Source: Actinomycetota bacterium (GTDB lineage: Bacteria > Actinomycetota > Thermoleophilia > UBA2241). Taken from it: a stretch of DNA of 10,322 nucleotides. The translations under genes were made by a program, and so were the position numbers. The notes beneath the pieces were generated by a model. It made no database searches. It was not told where the DNA came from and saw only the letters and a list, made by a program, of their open reading frames with translations. This document shows, in pieces, positions 1 through 6,375 of the stretch. Location of the stretch: assembly GCA_003158705.1 (NCBI GenBank), contig PMKX01000060.1, positions 1 to 10,322 of the forward strand, given 5' to 3'. Positions within the stretch are counted from its first letter, which is position 1. Each line of letters starts with the position of its first letter.

Positions 1-1
1 C

Positions 2-2218
2 GAGCGCGAGGTGGAGACCTGGCTCACGGTCGCCAACGGCGAGACCGGCACCCGCGGGTCCATCGAGGAGGGCTCGGCCGTCTCGACGCCGGCCACCCTC
101 GTCGCCGGCATCTTCGGCGACGGCACCGGCGATCCGAGCTTCCGCCAGCCGGTGCCGGTGCCTGACTGGCTCTGCCTGCGGCTGTTCGTCGAAGGCACCC
201 AGGTCAATCTCGCCAACGGCGAGATCCTCGACCACCAGCGCACGCTCGACATGCGCCAGGGCATCGTGTTCCGCTCCTGGCGCCAGCGCGACCGCGTAGG
301 CCGCACGGTGCGCGTGCGCACGGCGCGCTTCGCCTCGCTCGTAGACCGGGCGGTGATGGCCGTGCGCGCCGAGGCCACACCGGAAGACTTCTCGGGCCGC
401 CTGGTATGGGAGGGCTGCGTGGGCGTCAGCTACGCCGGCGGCCCGACCACCGAGACGACCTTCGAGTCGCTCGACACGCCCGGCTTCATCGCGCGCACCA
501 GAGGGCGCAACGGCGGCGGTCATGTGCTGGTCGTAGCCACCAAGCCGGCCGTGGGTTCGCCGGTCACGCGCCACATAGAGCAGTCGCGCGACATCATCGG
601 CGGTCGGCTGGAAGCCGGCGAGCCGGCCACCATCGACCGCCTCGCCGCCGTCGTCTCGGCGCGCACGCGTGTGCCCAGCACCGAGGTGGCGCTCAACGTG
701 CTGCGGCGCGCCGAGGAGCAAGGCTACGACGAGCTCCTCGGCGCTCATCGCGCGGCCTGGGAGCAGCGCTGGCGCGACGCCGACGTGGTCATCGACGGCG
801 ACGACCACGGGCAGCGCGTGGTCCGCTTCTCTATCTTTCACATGATCAGCAGCGGACACCCTACGAAGGACACGGTCTCGATCGGCGCCCGCGGTTTGGG
901 CGGCCTCTCGTACTTCCTGCACGTGTTCTGGGACACCGAGGTGTTTGTGCTGCCGTTCTTCATCTACACGCATCCGCAGACGGCGCGCACGCTGCTTGCC
1001 TACCGCTACCGCAACCTCGACGGCGCCCGCCAGAAGGCCCGTGACCTCGGTCACCGCGGCGCTCTGTTCCCGTGGGAGTCGGCGGACAAAGGCGTGGAGA
1101 CGACGCCGCCGTACGGCTACGGACCCGGCGGCGAGATGGTGCCTATCCTCTCCGGGCTCATGGAGCACCACATCTCGGCGGACGTGGCCTGGGCGGTGTG
1201 GGAGTACTGGCAGGCGACGGCCGACGACGAGTTCATGGTCACCATGGGCACCGAGATCCTCCTCGAGACGGCCAGGTTCTGGGCCTCGCGTGCGGCCCGC
1301 GACCAGCAGGGCATCTATCACATCCACATGGTGGTGGGTCCGGACGAGTACCACGAGGGCGTGGACGACAACGCCTTCACCAACGTGCTGGCGCGCTGGA
1401 ACGTGCGCAAGGCGCTGGAGGCGTTCGCCTGGCTCGAGCAGAGCGCGCCGACGGTAGCCAAAGAGCTCGCCCGGCGCCTCGCCGTGACGTCGGCCGAGCG
1501 CGCGGTCTGGCAGCGCGTGGCCGACAACCTGGCCGACGGCTTCGACCCGCAGACCGGCTTGTTCGAGCAGTTCGCCGGCTTCTTCGACCTGGCCGACGTG
1601 GACCCGGCCCTGCTCACGCCGCGGCCGCAAGCCGCCGACGTGCTCCTCGGCCGCGACGTGACGCTCCACTCCAAGGTGCTCAAGCAGGCGGACGCGGTGA
1701 TGCTCTGCTACATGCTCGGCGACGAGATCGACGACCGCGTGGCGCGCGCCAACTACGACTACTACGAGCCCATCACCGTGCACGGCAGCTCGCTCTCGCC
1801 CGGCATCCACGCGGCACTGGCGGCGCGGCTGGGCGTGGTCGGCCAGGCCTTGACGGACTTCCGCATGGCCGGGGAGATCGACCTCGCCGACAACATGGGC
1901 AATGCCGCCCGCGGCCTGCACCTGGCCACCATGGGTGGCCTCTGGCAGGCTGCGGTCATGGGCTTCGGCGGCGTGCGCCGCCGCGGCAAGGCGCTGGGCG
2001 TGGACCCGCATCTGCCGGCGCCCTGGAAGCGGCTGCGTGTGCCGCTGCGCTTCCGCGGCGCCCGCGTGCTACTGGACATACGGCCCACGCGCCTGGGTAT
2101 AAGCGTGGAAGAGGCGCGCGTGAATGTGGTGCTCGGCCGGCGGCGGTTCCTGCTGTCGCCAGGCGAGCATCGGTTCGTGCGCGGGCCCCGCGGAGGGTGG
2201 AAGGAGAGCCGACGATGA
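2..2218 (+). CDS. Glycoside hydrolase family 65 protein (disaccharide phosphorylase or hydrolase), 5' end outside window
   Basis: GH65 enzymes cleave alpha-linked glucose disaccharides (maltose, trehalose, kojibiose, nigerose), usually by phosphorolysis to beta-glucose-1-phosphate and glucose, in the cytoplasm. Numbering from the GTG codon at position 11, I see the family's N-terminal ANGETGTRGSIEEG (compare NGxxGxRGxxEE), HVFWDTEVFVLPFF around 304-317, FPWESADKGVETTP, and GPDEYHEGVDDNAFTN, whose Glu446 should be the catalytic general acid. Further on come KQAD (558-561), the phosphate-loop-like HGSSLSPG (from 591), and the DNMGNAARGLH...GGLWQ...GFGGVR segment. About 735 residues are visible, near full family length. 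The frame stays open to the left edge, and the GTG at 11 has no room for a ribosome site and would begin inside the conserved N-terminal domain, so the true start is probably just upstream. Substrate, and phosphorolysis versus hydrolysis, cannot be settled: the loop is kept, but with Gly where many phosphorylases have Asp. The stop overlaps the start of the next gene. Confidence 0.9.
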   Translation, partial: EREVETWLTVANGETGTRGSIEEGSAVSTPATLVAGIFGDGTGDPSFRQPVPVPDWLCLRLFVEGTQVNLANGEILDHQRTLDMRQGIVFRSWRQRDRVGRTVRVRTARFASLVDRAVMAVRAEATPEDFSGRLVWEGCVGVSYAGGPTTETTFESLDTPGFIARTRGRNGGGHVLVVATKPAVGSPVTRHIEQSRDIIGGRLEAGEPATIDRLAAVVSARTRVPSTEVALNVLRRAEEQGYDELLGAHRAAWEQRWRDADVVIDGDDHGQRVVRFSIFHMISSGHPTKDTVSIGARGLGGLSYFLHVFWDTEVFVLPFFIYTHPQTARTLLAYRYRNLDGARQKARDLGHRGALFPWESADKGVETTPPYGYGPGGEMVPILSGLMEHHISADVAWAVWEYWQATADDEFMVTMGTEILLETARFWASRAARDQQGIYHIHMVVGPDEYHEGVDDNAFTNVLARWNVRKALEAFAWLEQSAPTVAKELARRLAVTSAERAVWQRVADNLADGFDPQTGLFEQFAGFFDLADVDPALLTPRPQAADVLLGRDVTLHSKVLKQADAVMLCYMLGDEIDDRVARANYDYYEPITVHGSSLSPGIHAALAARLGVVGQALTDFRMAGEIDLADNMGNAARGLHLATMGGLWQAAVMGFGGVRRRGKALGVDPHLPAPWKRLRVPLRFRGARVLLDIRPTRLGISVEEARVNVVLGRRRFLLSPGEHRFVRGPRGGWKESRR

Positions 2219-2994
2219 GCGTGCTGGTCGCCCTGGACTCGAGTGAGATCCGTTTAGAGCTGCTCGCCTCGGCGCAGGCCCTGGCCGCCGCCGCCGGCTG
2301 GCCGCTGCGCATCGTGCACGTGCGCGGCGAGGGGGAGAGCAAGTTCGCGCTGCCGGCCAAGTTGCGCGGCGCGGCCGAGGTGACTGAGGTGGAGGGAGCG
2401 GCGGCGGAGCAGATACTGCAGGCCGCCGCCGCCGAAGACGTCAGAGTGTTGGCCTTCGCCTTGCGCGACAGCGAGCAGGGCGCCGTCGGAGCCGTCGCCG
2501 GCGCTCTGCTGCTCAACGACCCTCATCCGCTCTTCGTGCTGCGGCCGGGCATGCGCGCCGTTACGACCATGAGGCGGCTGCTTGTGCCGATGGAAGGCAG
2601 CCCGTCCACCTCGGAGGCCATGCGTCAGGCCGACGACGTGTTCTGCAGGCGCGGCCGCGAGATCGTGATGCTGCACGTGGTCACCAGCGGCACGCCGCTG
2701 GAGGCCGGCAGCATGCCGGCGCCGCGCATGGTCGACCAGGAGCACTACGAGTGGGCGGCCTGGCAGGAGGAGTTCCGCATGCGCTTCGCGCAGTGCCCGG
2801 AGGGCGGCCGCCACCGCGTGGCCGTGCGCGTCGGCGAGCCGGCGGAGCTCATCCCCAAGGAGGCTCTTGCGTTGGGCGCGGAGATGATCGTGCTCTCGTG
2901 GACGCGCAGCCTGGAGGCTGGGCACTCTCAGCAGGTGCAGAGCCTGTTCGACAGCTCGCCCTGTCCGCTGCTGCTCATCCCGACGGCTGCTTGA
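2215..2994 (+). CDS. Tandem universal stress protein (UspA-like), translationally coupled to the GH65 gene
   Basis: A 259-residue cytoplasmic protein that reads as two fused Usp domains. Domain 1 (about 1-112) starts MSVLVALDSS, continues into RIVHVRG and ends HPLFVLRPG. Domain 2 (about 118-259) starts RRLLVPMEGSPSTSEAM, has VMLHVV at 151-156, GEPAELIPKEALALGAEMIVLSW at 207-229 and ends SPCPLLLIPT. This is the usual Usp core of an opening strand with an Asp or Glu, an LHV strand, and a C-terminal PLLLIP strand. The G-xx-G-x9-G(S/T) ATP loop is not recognisable before the last strand, so ATP binding is doubtful. The ATG at 2215 overlaps the upstream TGA (ATGA) and is preceded by AAGGAG at 2201-2206 with an 8-nt spacer, which fixes the start and points to coupled translation. 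Usp proteins act in stress or energy-state responses. A link to sugar phosphorylase activity is inferred from context only. Confidence 0.85.
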   Translation: MSVLVALDSSEIRLELLASAQALAAAAGWPLRIVHVRGEGESKFALPAKLRGAAEVTEVEGAAAEQILQAAAAEDVRVLAFALRDSEQGAVGAVAGALLLNDPHPLFVLRPGMRAVTTMRRLLVPMEGSPSTSEAMRQADDVFCRRGREIVMLHVVTSGTPLEAGSMPAPRMVDQEHYEWAAWQEEFRMRFAQCPEGGRHRVAVRVGEPAELIPKEALALGAEMIVLSWTRSLEAGHSQQVQSLFDSSPCPLLLIPTAA

Positions 2995-3772
2995 CCGAGC
3001 CCGTGTTGGGCACCGGCTCGCGGTGCCGGGTCACGAGGATCATCACTGTGCCGATCACCACACTCAGCATGGCGATCCACTGCGGCTGCGTGAGTCCCAG
3101 TAGCCAGTGGGGGTTGCGGCGCAGGAACTCGATGGGGAAGCGCTCCAGGCCCGAGAGCACCAGGAACCAGCCGAACACGTACCACCCCGGCCGCGGCTTG
3201 CGTGCCAGCCGCCAGAGCACCCAGAAGATGGGGAGCATGAGCAGGATCTCGTAGATGGGCGTGGGGTGCACGCGCACGCCGGGCGGCGTAGGCACGGTGC
3301 CGTGCGGATAGCCCATCGCCCAGGGTAGGCCGCTGGGCTTGCCGTAGTCGCCGTCGCCGGCGAGCTGGCAGCCCACGCGGCCGATGGCGTAGCCGAGGGC
3401 CACGGACGGGGCGACGATGTTGGCCATCAGGCCCAGCGGCGCCCGACGCACCAGGCAGATCGCGGCCACAGCCACGATGCCGCCGATGAGGCCGCCGTAC
3501 CAGGTGAAGCCGCTGCCGGTGAAGATGCTGCCCCACACGTCGTGACGCACGTCGCTCAGATGCTGGAACAGGTAGTAGATGCGCGCCCCCGCAAAGCCGC
3601 CCACGCCGGCGGCGATGATGACCTCCAGCACGAGTCGGTCAGCGAAACGCACGCCGTGCCGCTTGAGCAGCGGGTAGATGACGAAGAAGCCCGGCACCAG
3701 GAGCGACAAGGCGGCCATGAGGCCGAAGCTGTAGAAGGTGATGTGGCCGATGTGGAGCAGGACCGGGTGCAC
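2975..3772 (-). CDS. lgt: Prolipoprotein diacylglyceryl transferase (divergent Lgt)
   Basis: A 265-residue polytopic inner-membrane enzyme. Lgt moves diacylglycerol from phosphatidylglycerol to the lipobox cysteine of prolipoproteins. Visible landmarks are YSFGLMAALSLL near 14-25, GARIYYLF (62-69), WYGGLIGG (91-98), IGRVGCQLAGDGDYG (130-144), HPTPIYE (169-175) and LERFPIEFLRR (209-219), with about seven hydrophobic segments. The GR arginine (Arg132) and the late ERF...EF..R segment are kept. Against E. coli Lgt, His103 appears as Tyr92, Asn146 as Cys135 and Glu151 as Asp140. I believe this GDGDYG-type signature recurs in some other phyla, so it looks like a subfamily rather than decay. The start is GTG, with a weak GAGG 4 nt upstream; no better in-frame start is visible. 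The gene overlaps the stress gene tail to tail by 20 nt and has its own promoter (see 3809-3837). Two lipoprotein genes lie next to it. Confidence 0.9.
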   Translation of the reverse strand: MHPVLLHIGHITFYSFGLMAALSLLVPGFFVIYPLLKRHGVRFADRLVLEVIIAAGVGGFAGARIYYLFQHLSDVRHDVWGSIFTGSGFTWYGGLIGGIVAVAAICLVRRAPLGLMANIVAPSVALGYAIGRVGCQLAGDGDYGKPSGLPWAMGYPHGTVPTPPGVRVHPTPIYEILLMLPIFWVLWRLARKPRPGWYVFGWFLVLSGLERFPIEFLRRNPHWLLGLTQPQWIAMLSVVIGTVMILVTRHREPVPNTGSVKQPSG

Positions 3773-3808
3773 GCAGCCTCGCTGTGCCGTCCGCAGGATA
3801 GTCGGCTC

Positions 3809-3837
3809 AGTGTAGTGAGGCGCCGCCGGGCTGTAAA
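3809..3837 (-). promoter_or_regulatory. Probable sigma70-type promoter of lgt
   Basis: On the minus strand there is TTTACA (3837-3832; five of six to TTGACA), a spacer of exactly 17 nt, and TACACT (3814-3809; four of six to TATAAT). Transcription would start near 3802, giving a leader of about 30 nt before the GTG at 3772. In this very GC-rich background both boxes at ideal spacing are unlikely by chance, but no experimental support exists. Confidence 0.5.
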
Positions 3838-3852
3838 CCGAAGCCGGCGGCG
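3821..3852. repeat. Perfect 9-bp inverted repeat enclosing the lgt -35 box
   Basis: CGCCGCCGG (3821-3829) and CCGGCGGCG (3844-3852) are exact reverse complements separated by 14 nt. The putative -35 TTTACA of lgt sits in the loop. It could be an operator or simply a product of GC-rich sequence. There is no T-run, so it is not an intrinsic terminator. Confidence 0.4.
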
Positions 3853-3988
3853 GCCCGCTTCTGCGCTGCGGCCTCCGCTGCGCACCGGCCGACGCCCGTG
3901 CGGAGGCGTCCGCCGCCCGCCGCCGCCCTTCCCCTTGCGTATCGGTTCCGTTGTGCGAGACTAGTACGCGGCGAGAGCGAGGTTCACG

Positions 3989-5140
3989 ATGGGCAGGCCT
4001 GATGTCGAGCTGAAGTCAGCGTTGACGACTGCGACGCTGCTCTTTCTGGGCGTCGTGCTCCTGACCGCGATGCTCGGCTGCGGTAAGCAGGGCCCGCAGT
4101 TTGGGCCGCCGCTGCCGACGCCGACACAGCTCACGCCGACCCCGGTGCTGAAAGCGAGGCCGGGCAGCCATGTCTGGATCCTGGGCATTTCCGGCTCTCT
4201 GCTCTCAACAAGCAACGGCGGTGCCGCCTGGAAGCGTCGTCAGCTACCGGAGGGGCCGGAGGGCACGGCGATCTTCAGCGCCATCGCGTTCGCCGACGCT
4301 ACCCACGGCTGGGTGGTCGGCTGGGATGGGGAGATCCTCGCGACGACAGACGGTGGCGCGACTTGGACTCCGCAACACTCCTCGGCTGCCGAGCTGCGGG
4401 CCGTGGCCTGCACAGACGCACGGCATGTATGGGCGGTCGGGAGCAGCAACGGCGGCGCCGTGATCGTGAGCAGCGCCGACGGCGGCACGACTTGGACGAC
4501 GCAAGGCGCCGGCTTCGCCGGTAGCCTCGTCGGCGTCGCATTCGCAGATTCGAAGCACGGTTGGGCGGTAGGAACCAAGGGGAGTTACGGGACTCCAACC
4601 GGCGTGACTCCAGCCGGTCGTCTTCTGGCTACCAGCGACGGCGGGCTTCATTGGCACGTGCAGGTCGCAGGGAAGCTCGGTGCCTTCGGCGCGGTCGCCT
4701 GCAGCGATGCGCGCCACCTCTGGGTTGCGGGCGGGGGTGCTAGTGACCCCAGTGGACAAATGTTCATCTTGGCCAGCAGCGACGGTGGCCGAAGCTGGGA
4801 GAAGCAGCAGGCGAGTTCCGTCGGCGGAGTGTCCAGTCTTGTCTTCGCCGACCGTTTGCACGGCTGGTTCGTGGGCAGCTACGCCGAGGGCCTCATCTTG
4901 GCCACCCGCGACGGCGGCCGGACGTGGGTGAGGCAACACTCTGGGTTGCCGCCAGAAGGGAACATCCTTTGGGCCGTCGCCTGCCGCGACACCAAGCACG
5001 CCTGGATCGTGGGCAAGACCGGCATCCTCGACCTCATTCTCGAGACCGCGAACGGTGGCGCCACGTGGAAGAGGCTGTACGTGGACACGCACAGCGTACT
5101 GAGAAGCGTGGCCGTGTACGACGCCGGTAGCTCGCGCTAG
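3989..5140 (+). CDS. Ycf48-like seven-bladed Asp-box (BNR) beta-propeller lipoprotein
   Basis: A 383-residue exported protein. Residues 10-30 form a hydrophobic signal segment ending AMLGC, so Cys31 is the likely lipidation site, although Met at -3 is unusual for a lipobox. A Pro/Thr-rich linker (about 36-56) follows. The rest has seven Asp-box repeats of the form (S/T)x(D/N)GGxxW, with the tryptophan at 81, 126, 169, 222, 270, 313 and 360. They alternate with F-A-D-x-x-H-G-W-x-V-G or C-x-D-x-x-H-x-W-x-V-G strands, as in the Ycf48/BNR superfamily. Seven repeats match a seven-bladed propeller. Ycf48 itself assists photosystem II assembly, but these propellers are widespread in non-photosynthetic bacteria as surface proteins without known function, and nothing here suggests photosynthesis. 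The ATG at 3989 has CGAGG 6 nt upstream. The gene is transcribed away from lgt, and two further hypothetical genes follow on the same strand. Confidence 0.85.
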   Translation: MGRPDVELKSALTTATLLFLGVVLLTAMLGCGKQGPQFGPPLPTPTQLTPTPVLKARPGSHVWILGISGSLLSTSNGGAAWKRRQLPEGPEGTAIFSAIAFADATHGWVVGWDGEILATTDGGATWTPQHSSAAELRAVACTDARHVWAVGSSNGGAVIVSSADGGTTWTTQGAGFAGSLVGVAFADSKHGWAVGTKGSYGTPTGVTPAGRLLATSDGGLHWHVQVAGKLGAFGAVACSDARHLWVAGGGASDPSGQMFILASSDGGRSWEKQQASSVGGVSSLVFADRLHGWFVGSYAEGLILATRDGGRTWVRQHSGLPPEGNILWAVACRDTKHAWIVGKTGILDLILETANGGATWKRLYVDTHSVLRSVAVYDAGSSR

Positions 5141-5187
5141 TCGGGCTAGGGCAAGTGACGATCAAGTGTTCGAGTCATCTTGGACTT

Positions 5188-5193
5188 GGGGGG
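5188..5193 (+). promoter_or_regulatory. G-rich ribosome binding site that decides the start at GTG 5198
   Basis: GGGGGG followed by AAAC and then GTG. It selects the GTG at 5198 over the in-frame TTG at 5180, which has no comparable site. The choice also leaves a classic signal peptide starting with four arginines. Confidence 0.5.
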
Positions 5194-5197
5194 AAAC

Positions 5198-5836
5198 GTG
5201 AGGCGTCGCAGAGGGATCGTCACTGACTTGACCGGCGTTGTCGCGTTGGGGGTCGCCCTGTGGCTTGTCGTCGGTTGCTCGTCGGCTGCTACCACAGTCA
5301 GCCCGACCGCCAGCAGCGCATCTCCGAGTGCCAGCCCCTCGCCTTCCGCGAGCATCCCGAAAGCACAAGCCCAGGCGCTCGGCGGCATGCTCGACGCGCT
5401 TGACTACTCTGCAGTCTCGTGGACATACGAACCGCGCGGTGACATCACGCAAGCCACGCAGCGTCAGCAGGGCGCGCTCACGCTCGTGTCGGTTCTGCTG
5501 AAGGGCGTGAGCACTGATGGCAAGACGATCACATTCGACGCGGTCCAGACTTACACCGGCGAAGCAGCGATTCAGCAGGAGAAGCTTGACGGCGTGCACC
5601 CGGTGGGCGCCCTCTACCATCGCAACCGCTACAAGCACGTGCAGGTGCTGCCGCTGAGCCCCGACTGCACCGTCATTCTGCCTGCCGGAGCCGCACCGGA
5701 TCTTGCTGCGTCGCCTCTCGTGGCGGTGACGCCGCAGATGTTGACCGCTGCGCATGCTGCTGCCGTGCCGGGCTGGTTCTGGATGGTGGTCGGCGGCGGG
5801 CGGGTCGCCGGCCTGCTGCAGCAGCACTACAACTGA
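5198..5836 (+). CDS. Small secreted lipoprotein of unknown function
   Basis: A 212-residue protein from the GTG at 5198. It has Arg2-5, a hydrophobic stretch (about 12-25) and the lipobox VVGC with Cys27, followed by a low-complexity Ser/Pro/Ala linker (28-53) of the kind that spaces lipoproteins off the membrane. The mature domain has a central ITFDAVQTYTGEAA (111-124), then an EKLDG, LYHRNRYKHVQVLPL and a C-terminal PGWFWMVVGGGRVAGLLQQHY. From memory this order (D-hydrophobic-TGxxA, then an aromatic-x-x-N segment, then a final W-V-x-x-G-x-V strand) recurs in unnamed secreted proteins of actinobacteria and other Gram-positives, but I cannot name a family or function. It starts 57 nt after the propeller gene and is followed 49 nt later by another small gene, so co-transcription is plausible. 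A tandem CAAGTG (5152-5157 and 5163-5168, 11 bp apart) lies upstream. Confidence 0.7.
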   Translation: MRRRRGIVTDLTGVVALGVALWLVVGCSSAATTVSPTASSASPSASPSPSASIPKAQAQALGGMLDALDYSAVSWTYEPRGDITQATQRQQGALTLVSVLLKGVSTDGKTITFDAVQTYTGEAAIQQEKLDGVHPVGALYHRNRYKHVQVLPLSPDCTVILPAGAAPDLAASPLVAVTPQMLTAAHAAAVPGWFWMVVGGGRVAGLLQQHYN

Positions 5837-5870
5837 AGCTGCGCCATGGTTGGCCCGTCTAGGCGGGCGA

Positions 5871-5876
5871 AGGGAG
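5871..5876 (+). promoter_or_regulatory. Ribosome binding site supporting the TTG start at 5886
   Basis: AGGGAG followed by a 9-nt spacer and TTG at 5886. No ATG or GTG in this frame gives a sensible N-terminus nearby, so this is the best start I can support. Confidence 0.4.
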
Positions 5877-5885
5877 ATCGTCGGC

Positions 5886-6347
5886 TTGGACTGGCTGTTG
5901 GAAGGGCTTGTTGGCCTGATTGCTGCACTGCTGGGGCGGCGAAAGCGCGTGCGCCTGGCATTCCGCGTGGAGGGTGGAGGCGGATCGGTTGCCTCGGCGC
6001 AAGGGCCGGTGTTCGTTTGGGACGTGCGCAATCCCGGCTGGCGTCCGAGCGGAGTGCTGTGCCTCGGCGTCGAGCTCAAGGATGGGAGGGACGTCCTGGT
6101 TGGCTGCGGCTCAGAGGATGGCGGCGGTTCGCCTGTGCCGCAGATGTTGTCGAGGCGGCAGAAAGCCCACTTCCGCTGCAATGTGAGGGATCTGCGCGAC
6201 GACATTCTCCGAGGCTACCCTGGGGCTGGGGACGTCGCCATTCGCCCCTTTGTCGCCGACGGTTCGGGCCGGCGTCGCTACGTACGCTGGTGGTCGTTCG
6301 ACCTGCAGACGCTCGAGGCTCGGCCGGGTTCGAAGAAGCGAACTTGA
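5886..6347 (+). CDS. Hypothetical protein with N-terminal hydrophobic helix and a beta-rich domain
   Basis: About 153 residues from the TTG at 5886. Residues 2-16 are hydrophobic (DWLLEGLVGLIAALL), followed by basic GRRKR, which could anchor it in the membrane with the rest in the cytoplasm or act as an amphipathic helix. Residues 22-66 look like beta strands, with FVWDVRNPGWRPSG and CLGVELKDGR resembling the 'V-x-N-x-G-x-R-P-hydrophobic' pattern of immunoglobulin-like domains. A conserved-looking QMLSRRQKAHFRCNVRDL and a final RPFVADGSGRRRYVRW segment complete that arrangement. I do not recognise a named family. Two other frames are open across this stretch but give arginine/alanine-rich shadow products, while this frame has normal protein composition. 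It lies 49 nt after the lipoprotein gene and 28 nt before the convergent kinase gene. The TTG start is the least certain part. Confidence 0.6.
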   Translation: MDWLLEGLVGLIAALLGRRKRVRLAFRVEGGGGSVASAQGPVFVWDVRNPGWRPSGVLCLGVELKDGRDVLVGCGSEDGGGSPVPQMLSRRQKAHFRCNVRDLRDDILRGYPGAGDVAIRPFVADGSGRRRYVRWWSFDLQTLEARPGSKKRT

Positions 6348-6375
6348 CCGGGCTGGGGCGACCGGGCTCGACGCG

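Noticed and set aside
406..1457. Two long plus-strand reading frames inside the GH65 gene
   Set aside because: They give arginine/alanine/serine-rich products with no motifs, typical GC-bias shadows of the true frame, which carries all GH65 motifs.
1072..2214. N-terminal extension of the stress protein frame back to 1072
   Set aside because: Residues before the ATG at 2215 are a low-complexity shadow of GH65; the Usp fold, the ribosome site and the ATGA overlap all mark 2215.
3542..3964. Plus-strand reading frame opposite lgt
   Set aside because: His/Arg/Glu-rich antisense shadow without a fold or ribosome site; the minus frame has the Lgt motifs.
5152..5168. CAAGTG twice at 11-bp spacing before the small lipoprotein gene
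   Set aside because: Could be a tandem half-site, but a six-base repeat seen twice is weak evidence and no promoter boxes align with it.
6328..6343. GTTCG-loop-CGAAC hairpin at the end of the 153-residue gene
   Set aside because: Only five base pairs, inside the coding end and with no T-run, so not supported as a terminator.
6346..6368. GACCGGGCT repeated twice, 14 bp apart, between convergent genes
   Set aside because: Short GC-rich repeat overlapping a stop codon; likely chance, and there is no terminator-like T-run.
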